Source of the DNA: Zarea fungicola
Taxonomy: Eukaryota; Ascomycota; Sordariomycetes; Hypocreales; Cordycipitaceae
DNA length: 64,000 nucleotides
Assembly (NCBI GenBank): GCA_900169235.1
Contig: FWCC01000225.1
Location: 1 to 64,000 of the forward strand
Direction: 5' to 3'
Shown here: piece by piece, positions 46,128 through 56,845 of the stretch
How the letters are laid out: each line of letters opens with the position of its first letter
How positions within the stretch are numbered: position 1 is the first letter of the stretch
The notes under the pieces: model-generated
Seen by the model: the letters and a program-made list of their open reading frames with translations, nothing else
Databases searched by the model: none
What the model was told of the DNA's origin: nothing
Translations under genes and position numbers: made by a program

Positions 46128-48207
46128 ATGACGAGCTCAAAGCCCCAGCAGCGAACTGATGAGGTCGCCGGCGGGACATGTCCAGGCACGGACCGCGTTC
46201 GCACTGTGGACAGCTTTCAGCCCAGCGTCGCAAAGCATCTGCGTCGCATCTACGACACGCATTCGGGCTCTGGCAATTCGTGGACATTTTCCCAGACGAA
46301 CGATTTCGCACGGAACATTCAGAAGCATGAGCAGGTATTTGCGGATGAAAAAGACGATGTAGCGGCCTTGGACTTTACCGCCTTCCTCAACTACATGTCC
46401 TCGCCTGACGCCGCCGCCGTCTTGGCCCGCGACGACGAGAACCTCTCATGGCCTCTGTCCTCCTACTTTGTCTCCTCTAGCCACAATACGTATCTCTCAG
46501 GCAATCAGCTTTACAGCGACTCCACGACGGATGCCTACGCCAACGTCCTGCTGCGGGGCTGCCGCTGTGTCGAGATTGACGTATGGGATGGCACCGGCAG
46601 CGATGCAGAGAGCTCCGCGAGCAGCTCTGACGAGGAGGATACGCCGACCGCTTCCCGTCCACAAGAAAAGGACAGCCACAGCAAGCTCGACAGGCTCGGC
46701 AAGCTCAAATCCAGCCTGCCAGACTCCGTGGCGGCCAAGCTGAGCAAGTCGAGCATCTTGGGCCGCAAGCTGGAGCGCTCCATGAGCCACCACCTCAACC
46801 ACGCCAACAAGTCCCTGACCTCGCTGCGCTCCTCCAGCTCGCAGTCGTCCCTCTCCAACGAGCCGCGCGTGCTGCACGGGTACACCCTCACCAAGGAGGT
46901 ATCCTTTCGCGAGGTCTGTGCCACGATCCGCCAGCACGCCTTCACCGCCTCGGACCTCCCGCTCATCATCAGCCTCGAGGTGCACTGCAACCCGGAGCAG
47001 CAGGCCATCATGGTGGAAATCATGAAGGAGACTTGGGGCGACGTCGCCGTCGTGGCGCCGTCGGACGACAGCCTGCCCGCTGTGCTGCCCAACCTCGAGG
47101 CCCTGCGCGGCAAGATCCTTGTCAAGGTCAAGTACGCGCCCCCCAACAGGACCCCTCCCGAGGCCACTGGCGACGCCGACGACGACGCTGCCCTCGACGG
47201 CGATCTGCCAGATGGCAAGGCGGCGAAGAAGAAGCCTGCCTCCAAAATCATCCGCGCACTGTCGGATCTGGGCATCTACACCCGCGCCGTGAGCTTCAAG
47301 TCGTGGGCGCAGCCGGAAGCCACCATGCCGGCCCACATCTTTTCGCTCTCGGAGAAGAAGTTCATCACGCACCACGAGGAGCACGGGCTGCGGCTGTTTG
47401 AGCATAATCGGGACTACATGATGCGCGCGTACCCGTCCGGTCTGCGCATCGGGAGCTCGAACCTGAATCCGCCGCCGTTTTGGGGCTCGGGGGCGCAGAT
47501 TGTCGCGCTCAACTGGCAGCAGACGGACGAGGGCATGATGTTGAACCAGGGCATGTTTGGGGGTACAAAGGGTTATGTTCTCAAGCCAGAGGGTAAGTGA
47601 AAAAAAGAAATTTCCTCTCACAGCAAACCTGACCTTTTTTTTTTTTTTTTTTTTACCGCTCCTTTTCTTGAATACACGACTGATTAATGTAGGCTACCGT
47701 CCAAATCTACCGTCCAAGCCCTCCCCCAACGCCATTCTCCGCAAGACCCTCTCCTCCCTCTCCGTCACCGTCCTCGCAGGGCAGGACATTCCCCTGCCGG
47801 CGGGCGACACCTCGGAGAGCGGCTTCCGCCCGTATGTCAAGATGGAGCTGCACGTCGACGGCAACCCCTCGCACGACCTCGCGCAGCAGCCCGGGCTCGC
47901 CGCGAACCAGGGCCACGCGCGCGACGGCGAGTACAAGGCGCGCACGAAATCGCGCCGCGGCGCCGTGGACGTGGATTTCGGCGGCGAGCTGCTCTCGATT
48001 AACGGGGTCCGTGATGTCGTCGAGGAGCTCACCTTTGTGCGGGTCAAGGTGTGCGACGACGAGATTGGCAAGGACCACCTGGCGGCGTGGGCGTGCGTGC
48101 GGCTGGACCGGCTCGCGAGCGGGTTCCGGTTCGTGTCGCTGTGGGATAGCAAAGGCCGGCCCAGCAAGGGTGTTCTTTTGGTCAAGGTTGAAAAGGTGCT
48201 TTCATGA
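46128..48207 (+). CDS. Phosphoinositide-specific phospholipase C
   Basis: Join 46128-47592 and 47693-48207 (100-nt intron with a 20-T tract); 659 aa. An EF-hand-like N-terminal half leads to the X domain: [13 protein letters not shown] with catalytic H119, CVEIDVWDG with Ca ligands E149 and D151, and the second catalytic H250 in [12 protein letters not shown] Ser/acid-rich insertion of about 85 residues separates WDG from H250. The Y domain is seen in SRAV-type ARAVSFKSW and [14 protein letters not shown], ending [19 protein letters not shown]2 domain follows ([25 protein letters not shown]). No PH domain is visible. It cleaves PI(4,5)P2 to IP3 and diacylglycerol at the plasma membrane, in calcium signalling. 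Confidence 0.93.
47635..47654 (+). repeat. Poly-T tract in the PLC intron
   Basis: Twenty T in a row, between the donor and the probable branch point of the 100-nt intron. Length may vary between strains. Confidence 0.9.
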
Positions 48208-48594
48208 AACGAAACGGGCGGCAAAGTTGGGGATGGAAATGAAGGACTATTAAACGGTCGGTAAACACTATGAATCATGCATTGCGAACAACTTACCATC
48301 ATTTATATACGTAGCATACTTATTACAGTAAGAATACTATTATAAAAAGAATTAAATTACATAGGGGGAAAAAATAAATCATCACAGTCAAAACGGTGGT
48401 GGATGTGTGTGCGCTCAAAAGATGATGTTCAATTTGGGTTTCAGAATAAACTACCTCAACCAGGATGGCTCCCATTGTCGTGAAGCTACCATTATATCCA
48501 CGAAAAAAAAAACTATTTCATTATTTAAACAGAGAATATTCATCACAACTCAAAGCTAAAGCGAACGGCAGAAATACGAAAACAGAGTGAGCGC
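48208..48594. other. Convergent intergenic region
   Basis: 387 bases, AT-rich, between the stop codons of the convergent PLC and repeat-protein genes. No other feature is seen. Confidence 0.4.
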
Positions 48595-49686
48595 TTAGTA
48601 GTCGTCATTGTTGTTGCCGGAGCCATAGCTGCCAGAGTTGTTGTTACCAGAGCCATAGCTGCTCGAGTTGTTGTTGCCCGAGCCGTAGCTGCTCGAGTTG
48701 TTGTTACCAGAGCTGCCATATGAGCTGCTCTTGTTTCCAGAGCCGAAGCTGTCATCATCATCATCGTTGTTGCCGCGGCGGTTGGATGATGTGTTGCCAG
48801 AGCCATAGCTGGAGCTGTTGTTGTTGTTGCCCGAGCCGTAGCTGGAGCTGTTGTTGTTGCCCGAGGAGCCAAAGCTGTCATCGTCATCATTGTTGCGACG
48901 GTTGGAGGAAGTGTTGCCAGAGCCGTAGCTGCTTGTGTTGGTGTTACCGGAGGAGCCATAGGTATCATCGTCGTTGTTGCGGCGGTTAGACGAGGTGTTG
49001 CCGGAGCCGTAGCTGCTAGTGTTGGTGTTGCCCGAGGAGCCATAGCTGTCATCGTCGTTGTTGCGGCGGCTGGACGAGGTGTTGCCAGATGAGCCGTAGC
49101 TAGAGCTGTTGTTGTTGCCAGAGCCGTAGCTGCTGGAGTTGTTGTTGCCCGAGGAGCCAAAGCTGTCGTCGTCATCATTGTTGTTGCGACGGCTGGAAGC
49201 AGTGTTGGTGTTGCTGGAGCCATAGCTGCTAGAGTTGTTGTTACCGGAGCCGTAGCTGCTGGTGTTGGTGGTGGAGCCGTAGCTGTCGTCGTCATTGTTG
49301 TTGTTGCGGCCGGATCCGTAGCTGGACTTGGTGTTGCCAGATGAGCCGTAGCTGTCATCGGTGGTACCAGAGCCATAGGAGCTCTTGTTGGTGGTGGAGC
49401 CGTAGCTGTCATCATTGTCGTTGTTGCGGCGGCCAGATGAGGTGTTGCCAGACGAGCCGTAGCTGCTGGTGTTGTTCCCAGAGCCGTAGCTATCCTGCAG
49501 AGCAAGTTAGCTTCATTTATTCATTGCATTGGAATGAAATCAAGGCCAATCCATGGTTCAGAATTCACATACGGTGTTGCCTCCGTAGGACTATTATAAA
49601 TTTTATAAGTATGCGGCCTTAAAATCCATATAAGAGACAGTGTCATTGGTACTTACGCTATCGTCGTTGTCGCGGTTGTAAGACAT
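48595..49686 (-). CDS. Low-complexity SYG/N-rich repeat protein
   Basis: Complement of join 48595-49494, 49573-49590 and 49657-49686; 315 aa. Exon 1 gives MSYNRDNDDS, an 18-nt middle exon SYGGNT, and the large exon the repeats. Units such as DDSYGSSGNTSSSRRNN, DDDSFGSSGNNNSSSYGSGN recur through the whole protein, so it is rich in Ser, Tyr, Gly, Asn, Asp and Arg. It has many [G/S]Y[G/S] triplets and ends GSGNNNDDY. All introns are phase 0 with good borders and a GCTAAC branch point. No signal peptide, hydrophobic core or known domain is present, so it is probably disordered. The frames next to it are also open across the repeats, as expected from repeated codons. Similar names in fungal annotations are only hypothetical proteins. 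Function unknown. Confidence 0.75.
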
Positions 49687-52115
49687 GATGAAGTGTATGA
49701 AGTAAAACTTCTTTGTATGAATAAATCAAGGATATGAAATATTGGTATAAGATGAAGATGAGGGAATAATGCACAGCAATAAACTCAAATGAAAATAAAG
49801 CGCCGGGGACATGGAATGTTTATACTACGGACTACCAAGGTACCTCGAGCTCTCGTCCGAGAGCTTGACCCCTCTGGACCAAAGATGGCCCCTCACAACC
49901 CCTCACGCCATCAGAGATGAGGAATGACGTTTACCCCATTGTCCAAGACAGCTGAAGCGTTGCGGCGCGCGCGGTGGCTCGCTCTCCACCTGGCAACCGA
50001 CGGCGTGCGAGATGCCGTAATAGCCTGTGTGAGTGTGCTGCGTCTATTTTCGGGCTTTCCTCGAGGAAGGGTCCGGGATGTGGCACGGGGAGCTGTTGGA
50101 GGGAGCTCTTGTCAAGCTTTCCCCCTGGTGCCACGTCCCCGCCATTATGAGCAGCCCATTTCGGGAAACCCGCGAAAAAGGACAGCTCGACCAGGGCTGC
50201 CACTGGTTGCCAGTATGGGTCTGGGCCAGCATCCATGGACGGGGGTCAATTGGTGCCGTGTGCCGAAGGAGCGTAGGCTCTTTGGCTCTGTGGCTCTGTA
50301 TCAAAAGCTAATAATGAGGAAAGCTTTCTTTGGGGGCTGGTGGATAGAGGGACAAAACGGACAGCCCAGAACTGGGTCTGTCCGACTAATTCAGCGTCGC
50401 TAGCTGCAGATCTGAGCTGAACTAACAGCAAGACATGGGCTGCCGCAGTAAGAGCTCATCACCTTGTCAAGCTGGAAAAAGAAAAAAATGTGGGCGGCCA
50501 CCCACTTTGGAGATGGTCCATTTCTCCATGGCTGTCCGCAGTCTGGTGAGGACTCAGGAGCACAGGAGAGATGGCGCAACCAAGACAGTGGAGGCAGCCT
50601 GCTAACCTAGGCGGGGTACGCGGAAATAGTGTATCATTGTCCAGGCTGCAAGGCTTTGCTACTCCGCAGTCAATGTACAATATACCACGGTCCTTGTCGA
50701 GCTGTGACCCCAGCAGGTCGAGTGTGGCTGTGGGATCTTTCAGAGTCGGCGGGGCCGATTTCTCTTCAGGGGCCTGCAAGCACATGGGTAGCTCCGACGC
50801 CTTGGTTGGTGACTTGCATACTACGTTGATTTCTCGTGAGTGTTCGGGGAGAGGTAGAAGAAAGACTAGCATATGCGCCGATTGTGACGTGCGTAGTTGA
50901 GCTCTCCTATCAGAAGGAGGGGTGAAGGACGAGAGACGAAACGGTGATGCATGTACAGAGGAGTTGAGTGATTAATTCTATTGTGCTTGATACCGCATTC
51001 CGCAAGAGGTGCAGACTTGGTTTTCTATTTCTAGGACCTATAATCTCTCCATTTTATACATCATGTCGATTTCTGTTCCTTGATTTTTGGCTGATTCGCT
51101 GATGCGGGGTATGACACTCTCGATATAGCCTCTCCTGAGATATAATAATACAAGTGCTTTCTCACGGAAATTTCGAGTGTTGGCGCTTCTATGATATCAC
51201 CAGTTCCGTGCCTGAACCAACCACCAGCGATTTGGAAAGCCAAAGAAATCAGGGCAACTGGTTTATGGATCCAAGAATTTATCATCGCCAGAATACCTTG
51301 TAGAATTGCGCGGTCGCTCGTGTTGACCGAGTCCAAAGAGGCCAACGCAAGACAAGACGCTAGCATAAAGGCGCCACAAACTCCCGCAATCAGAAGGATC
51401 AGTTTATCGTGTCAGTCCACTCTGTTCATGATAACCAGTGGTCACTCCGTTCCTTGCTACTCCACAGTCCCAAGGTCCCTGAATGATGGGATCCATACGT
51501 ACTATTACACTCTTGGACTTGTCCGCGGGGCTGTCGGGCCAGATGAGGGGCTCGGCGATGTAGGCACCTCTGCGTCTGTAAATCATTTACTAAAAAGAGC
51601 ACGTCGATATGCATGGTTCTCAAGAGCAGTTCAGATCGGGACGACAGCATTGCTAATCCTTCAAGTACCTGTGATGAATTGACAGCTCGCCAACTCTGGG
51701 ATATCTGGTCACCTGTGGAGTCGCTGCTGCCCTTTACAAGTCCATCATTCTACCTAATTCCCGCTCCAATTGCCTGTCCCCGCCAACATTGCTAGCTTCA
51801 GGTGAGATGGAGCTCACCTGCAGGCCGAATACCCGAGTCACCGCCGCTCAACACAGTCGGCATTAGCAAAGGAATTGCTCGGCCGGCGCATGCTCCTATG
51901 ATAGCTCATATTAAGTAGTTGCTGCGAACATGGAGAGCAGGAAACGTAGCATTACACTACTGCTAAGGGTCCTGTCCGTGGATACGGTACAAGTCGTTCA
52001 GTTTTGGTTGTATAAGTGCTTGAATATCATGGTGTTCGCTACATTATGCGTTTTGGTATAGTACATGCTCGTCCCCGGAGCTTAGAAGTGTAAATCAATC
52101 AATCAACATGCCTCC
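49687..52115. other. 2.4-kb intergenic region
   Basis: No convincing gene. It includes the repeat-protein promoter and an ORF at 51061-51366 described separately. Other ORFs on both strands lack domains. Confidence 0.4.
51061..51366 (-). pseudogene. Possible relic of a membrane-protein gene
   Basis: 101-codon frame with a hydrophobic stretch (MLASCLALASL) preceded in frame by LILLIAGVCGAF, which suggests a membrane segment broken upstream by a stop (TGA) with no acceptor to remove it. C-terminally it continues HKPVALISLAFQIAGGWF. It has no recognised family. It may be a decayed gene or chance; treat as weak. Confidence 0.2.
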
Positions 52116-54251
52116 TCACAGCTTGCTCTCCTCCGTGACAAGCGCACCGCTCATCATGGGTACCTCGGCCCCGGGCACGCGCCGACCGAGCACCATCTCG
52201 CGCCCTCCTTTCGTCCCCCACCACGCGACTCCAATAGCCGACCGCTCAACGTCCATCTCGCCATTGACGAGAATATCCCAGAACCGCTCCCGCACCGGCC
52301 GCCGCAGCTGCGGATCCGCAATCGCATTCAGCGTCTGCGCCGCAATGGCCATCCACTCCTCCACCAGCGGCAGGGGCAGGAAGGGCAGCGCGTCGACGAG
52401 CGCCAGCACCAGCGCGCTCTGAGCCGACATTAACATCACGCCGCTCTCTTCCGACGCGGCCTGCGCACCCTCTTCTGGGGCCAGCGGTATTGTGGATGCC
52501 GAGGCGGCGTGGTTGAGGAGCATCTCGAGCAGCGTCTCGCCGAGCAGGGGCTCCTGCGCGGCAATGGGAAACGGCGGCGAGACCATTTGCATGACCGTCT
52601 TGAACGCCACCCGAAACTGGCGCGGGGAGATGCGGCGCGGGAACGCGTCAAAGAGGGTGGCAATGTAAAAGGGCGCGAGCTGCATGGTGAGCGCGCTGTG
52701 CTGCGGGCACGACAAGCAGGACAGGACGGCGCTGTGGGCGGCCTCAAAGATGTGCACCATGGTCGGCGTCATGGCGCCGTCAAAGGCCAGGTACGCCGTC
52801 GCGGGCTTGATGATGAGCGCGTCCGCCGCCGCGTCGGTGGTCAGGGAGAGCGGCATGTGCTCGGCGGCGTTGAGGTAAAAGAGGTCCAGCGTGCGCTGCA
52901 GATGCGCCGACGGCACCGACAGGCCGTCCGCCGGTCGAAAGTCGCTGAGAAATTTCTCGCATGCGGCGCCGCTCCGGCAGAGGACGTCGAGCGAGGTGAG
53001 ATATGTAAATGTGTAGACCTGAAAGGCGTCGTTGCCATTCACAGAGGATATAAAGTAAATGTTGCGCAGAATCTGTAGGGATTTGGCTGCGACAGCCGGC
53101 GCAACGGCCGAGTGCAGCATCGCGGCGTCGAGCAGGCTCCGCGCCACGACGGCCTGCAGCGTCGCGACGACGGCAAACATGACCTTGCGCAGGACCTGCC
53201 AGAGTGCGGGCCACGTCGTCTGCAGCGTCTCGGGGCTGAGCTGCGCGCTCTGCAACGCCGGCTCGACGCCGCTGAGGCGGTTCCGCGCCCAGACGTCGAG
53301 CAGCTTGTGCGTAAACACCAGCAGGTCCTCCTGCGCCTGCAGCACCACGTTGGTGTCCCGCGCGTGCGTCGCCGCAAACGCCGTCATCTTGGCCAGCGGA
53401 CCCATGTTGGCCATGACGGGCCTCTTATCCATGTCCACGAGCATGCCAAAGGAAGCCGACTGCGGCGACCAGTGGCACGCTCCCGCGGCCGCACCGCCGA
53501 CTGTCTGCGTCACATCGCGGGCAATCTCGTGTAGAAAGGCGCCGTCGACGCAGCCCTGGTCGCGGAGCATCGCCCAGAGCAGGACAGGTAGGAGCACGTC
53601 GCAGTCGAGCTGCTGGCGGTGGTGCTCAGACAGCAGGGGGAATGCATAGTTGAGGGCCATGACAATCGACGCCTCGGCGAGCGGACCGTCCTCGGCGTGG
53701 GACCGCAGCGCGAGGTTGGCGGCCATGACGACGGCCTGCTGGAGGGTGTTGCGCAAGCCGCGAGAGAGAGTCTGTCGGTCGTTGCCCTCGAAGCCGACCA
53801 GCACGCCGGTGAGGACGAGCAGGTGTCGCCAGCGCGGGGAGCGGTCGTCGGCGCCCTTGACGACGGCGCGCACCCACTCGTCCGGCTTCAGGCCGCCGCT
53901 CTCCCTCTCGGGCGCTGTCCCCAGAGGCGGCGGGGGCCAGTGCATACCCATCACACCACCGCTGCGCTCCTGCTGTTTCTTCTCGAGGGCGTCGGCGGCA
54001 TCTTGGCGGACACGGAGGGCGGCGCTGTTGTAAACGCTGACGATGCGGAGCGCCTGGGCGAGGTCAAACGTCGGTCGGTGCCAGACGGCGGGGGCGGTGA
54101 GGAGCTGGGATGTGAGTACTCCGAGATTGAGCGGGTTGGCGAGGTGGGTGAGGAGATGGGTGGTCGTGCCAATGATTTGCTCCGACTTTGCGTCGTCGTG
54201 GACGTCTTGGTAGTGTAGCAGGACAGTGTTGAGGAGCCTGTCTGCGGGCAT
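52116..54251 (-). CDS. PEX8: Peroxin 8
   Basis: Single exon, 711 aa from the ATG at 54251 (MPADRLLNTVLLHY); the frame runs on upstream only with GTG. The size and helical organisation match fungal Pex8. The N-terminal stretch LLNTVLLHYQDVHDDAKSEQ and LLTHLANPLNLGVLTSQLLT fits this family, and the protein ends ESKL, a type 1 peroxisomal targeting signal as in other Pex8 proteins. Pex8 sits on the lumenal side of the peroxisomal membrane, linking the docking and RING subcomplexes of the matrix-protein importomer. No membrane-spanning segment is needed or seen. It shares a 377-bp divergent promoter with the TMEM170-like gene. Confidence 0.85.
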   Translation of the reverse strand: MPADRLLNTVLLHYQDVHDDAKSEQIIGTTTHLLTHLANPLNLGVLTSQLLTAPAVWHRPTFDLAQALRIVSVYNSAALRVRQDAADALEKKQQERSGGVMGMHWPPPPLGTAPERESGGLKPDEWVRAVVKGADDRSPRWRHLLVLTGVLVGFEGNDRQTLSRGLRNTLQQAVVMAANLALRSHAEDGPLAEASIVMALNYAFPLLSEHHRQQLDCDVLLPVLLWAMLRDQGCVDGAFLHEIARDVTQTVGGAAAGACHWSPQSASFGMLVDMDKRPVMANMGPLAKMTAFAATHARDTNVVLQAQEDLLVFTHKLLDVWARNRLSGVEPALQSAQLSPETLQTTWPALWQVLRKVMFAVVATLQAVVARSLLDAAMLHSAVAPAVAAKSLQILRNIYFISSVNGNDAFQVYTFTYLTSLDVLCRSGAACEKFLSDFRPADGLSVPSAHLQRTLDLFYLNAAEHMPLSLTTDAAADALIIKPATAYLAFDGAMTPTMVHIFEAAHSAVLSCLSCPQHSALTMQLAPFYIATLFDAFPRRISPRQFRVAFKTVMQMVSPPFPIAAQEPLLGETLLEMLLNHAASASTIPLAPEEGAQAASEESGVMLMSAQSALVLALVDALPFLPLPLVEEWMAIAAQTLNAIADPQLRRPVRERFWDILVNGEMDVERSAIGVAWWGTKGGREMVLGRRVPGAEVPMMSGALVTEESKL

Positions 54252-54628
54252 GGTTGCGGTCTGGGCGCGCAGTGCCACAAGCTGAAATTATTTGATTGCG
54301 TCAACTTGAAGAATTGACTCGTGATATACTGAGGAATCAAAAACGTAAAGGCAGCAGTGTAGATGTTGGATTCAAGATGCGTGATTCGGAGACCCGCGGC
54401 ACGGGCATGGCGGTTGCCGAGGTCTGCCGGCTCCACCAAAAATGACATTTGCAGGGATCCTTTTGGGAGCTTCATGCGGCTTCAAGCTTCAAGCTTCCAG
54501 GGCTCCAACCATTTGCATCCAACCGGCAATCAATACATCAAGCCTTTGCCGAAACGACAATTCCCATGTGCATGCTATAACAGAGCTGGCAAGCCGTCCG
54601 ACGCCGCGTGAGGCACCCACCCATCGCC
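54252..54628. promoter_or_regulatory. Divergent promoter of PEX8 and the TMEM170-like gene
   Basis: 377 bases between the two start codons. A hexanucleotide-type repeat TTCAAGC occurs at 54480-54495 (CTTCAAGCTTCAAGCTTCC). No TATA box is clear. Confidence 0.4.
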
Positions 54629-55112
54629 ATGGCATCCCACGACAAACCGCCTGCCAGCTACAAGACGCCTCCGTTTCCGTCGCTCAATGTGCACACCCTC
54701 GCCGACGAGACCGATGATAAAATATACACGCTCTACCACATTGGTGACATATGGCGCTTCACCGTCGTATGGACCCTCATCATATACGCGCTGTTCCATC
54801 TTGGCGCCGTCCTGGTCGCGCTCATGACGCACGGCTTCAAGCGGCGCTCGTGGAAGCTGCTGTGGCTCGCGCCGATTGTGTACCTGAGTGTCGCGGGGCT
54901 GCAGGCGGTGTTGTCGGGCAGCATCGTGGGTTTAATGTGAGTACTCTAGCACAATACGACGAGATGTCTTGCTGACAGCTGCTGCGAACAGAGTCGGCGC
55001 TGTCTACCGGGCGGGCAACTACCAGATGAACACGTGGATTCCTTGTATATGGGCATTTACCAGCGTTGCGATTCTGCTCATTTCCTCGTTTACGATTCAA
55101 GGCGCGCTGTGA
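54629..55112 (+). CDS. TMEM170-like membrane protein
   Basis: Join 54629-54936 and 54992-55112 (55-nt intron, donor GTGAGT); 142 aa, close to the 140-145 usual for the TMEM170 family. The start MASHDKPPASYKTPPFPSL is followed by FTVVWTLIIYALFHLGAVLVA (TM1), then LLWLAPIVYLSVAGLQAVLSG (TM2), and after the junction WAFTSVAILLISSFTIQGAL (TM3). YRAGNYQMNTWIPC lies before TM3. Family members are ER/nuclear-envelope proteins, linked in animals to ER sheet and tubule shape; the fungal role is not known. Housekeeping gene by context. Confidence 0.82.
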
Positions 55113-55792
55113 TGGGCTGTATTACTGGCTCACTTGCTGTCGCGTCGCAATGTCGCTACGACCATGTATTTTTATGACAAACGGCATACGAAACTGATTC
55201 TAGCGCGCATTGGAATTTGCTCCAATTTTTCAAATAATATTTAATGACAATTTTCTACGCATTGCATTCATGCTTTGTTCGGCGGCATCTTTCTTCGGCG
55301 TCTGTCCAAGCTGGTTTGATATGGTTAAACACTTGCATCGACAGGCAAACATTTTTACGCGAAGGCGGAATGGAGAGCACGAGACGAGACGATTCAATCA
55401 GACAACTTTCAAGTCAGATGTGTTTTTTCAATTATTTAATGCATTTTTGAAACGGGAATTTCGTGACAGTGGCACGGCGAAATGGCGGGGGTCGTGCGAC
55501 ACCAATCTACGATCCCAGAGTCTTATATTTAAATTGTTGATTCAAATTATTCATCTCATGTCCGTCAACTTGCAGCTCAAGCTTGTCACTCGCCACTCCT
55601 AAACCAAGGACGTGATGGAATGCGCCACTGTTGCCGCTCAGACACCGCAATCTCAGCTAATAAGCGCGACTGGTGCCTAGATTCACGCAGCCTCTTTCAT
55701 AAGCCAACGCAGCAAGACGCTGCCCATCCATCTCTAAACCGAACCTCCCACCAGCCCATGATTACTTGCCAAAGCTAGCCCAATTCACCCCA
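55113..55792. other. Intergenic region
   Basis: 680 bases between the TMEM170-like and kinase-like genes. ORFs in it are unsupported. AT-rich near 55200-55260. Confidence 0.4.
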
Positions 55793-56845
55793 ATGTCGAC
55801 TAAGCCAAGATACACGATTGAGTATCACATCACATCCACGGATGAAGACGATCATGAAGCGACGTTCAAGGTCCGTCGAAACGGCAAAGTTTTTTGCATC
55901 GAAATCTCACCAGTTCGCTTTGTCAACTCGCCCATCATGACAGAAAAGTACCAAACATATCTTCAAGTCCTTCGATCCGGCGAACAGGTCATCGACGACG
56001 TATATGAAACAGATGTCTACGACTGGGTCATGACCCCATTTGAGCCTCTGCTCATCGAGCTCGCACCTCCGCCTTCAGGAGACACTTTACAGATTAACGT
56101 CTCTCTCCAAGAGTATATTTTCCCGAAATATCTCGTCTTCCATCTCGACATTATTGACGAGAAATTGACCCCACGTCGCATTTTCCCCAACGGCGATCCA
56201 CTCTATCCTTCCTGCGTCCGCTTCGACGATGCTTTTCTCAATGATCTTCAAACGTGGACGACGTTGTGGGATCCCCGTGCCATCCAGCTGAGTTTCCCCA
56301 ATCCAGAAGACGCCCTTTTTAAACAGCCCAAAAAGGTCCTTCTCCCAAGCCAGCAGCTCGAATGCTTCTTCAAGCCATGCCACTTCGCCGTCGAAGCCAT
56401 GCGTGAGCTGAAAGCCTACAAGGCCATCGCAGCAGCGGGTCTCCACGAGGAAGGACTGAAACTCTGTCGCATGCACGGCGTGGTTTTGGATGATAGAGAA
56501 TTCGTGCTCGGAATTTTGCTTTCCCATGTCAACTCCTGTCTCCCGCTGTCGATGCTGGTCTGTCCAGATGACCCCGACGATCCGCCGCAAACCCTGCGCC
56601 AGGCATGGATGCAGCAAATTGATACGACAGTTTCAAAGTTCCACAAGGCAGGTATTGTCTGGGGTGATGTCAAGGCTGCGAATGTGTTGATTGATCCAGA
56701 CAGCAACGCATGGGTTGTGGATTTTGGCGGTGGCTACACGAGAGGCTGGGTGGATGAGGCTGTGGCTGGGACGGTTAAAGGAGATGAAATGGGAATGGCC
56801 AATATGCGAACATTTCTGTTTTCTTCCAATCATGATTTGAGGTAA
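55793..56845 (+). CDS. Kinase-like protein with a degenerate catalytic loop
   Basis: Single exon, 350 aa from ATG 55793 (MSTKPRYTIEYHIT). The C-terminal part contains a protein-kinase-like catalytic loop: GIVWGDVKAANVLID, where the usual HRD is WGD but D, K and N remain, then WVVDFGGGYTRGWVD, with DFG intact. Upstream there is no glycine-rich loop or canonical VAIK lysine that I can see; instead, a 200-residue N-terminal region (VFCIEISPVRFVN, YDWVMTPFEPLL) precedes it. The protein ends soon after DFG, so much of a normal C-lobe is missing. This type is common in fungi as a cryptic kinase/pseudokinase family of unknown role. A further 3' exon cannot be excluded. Confidence 0.7.
   Translation: MSTKPRYTIEYHITSTDEDDHEATFKVRRNGKVFCIEISPVRFVNSPIMTEKYQTYLQVLRSGEQVIDDVYETDVYDWVMTPFEPLLIELAPPPSGDTLQINVSLQEYIFPKYLVFHLDIIDEKLTPRRIFPNGDPLYPSCVRFDDAFLNDLQTWTTLWDPRAIQLSFPNPEDALFKQPKKVLLPSQQLECFFKPCHFAVEAMRELKAYKAIAAAGLHEEGLKLCRMHGVVLDDREFVLGILLSHVNSCLPLSMLVCPDDPDDPPQTLRQAWMQQIDTTVSKFHKAGIVWGDVKAANVLIDPDSNAWVVDFGGGYTRGWVDEAVAGTVKGDEMGMANMRTFLFSSNHDLR

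Noticed and set aside
46497..47621. 374-codon minus-strand ORF opposite the phospholipase C
   Set aside because: It is antisense to GC-rich coding DNA, with no domain; the plus strand has all PLC motifs.
48543..49505. 320-codon Thr/Ala-rich ORF across the repeat gene
   Set aside because: It is a shadow frame: repeated codons keep neighbouring frames open. The SYG frame has a proper start, phase-0 introns and a clean stop.
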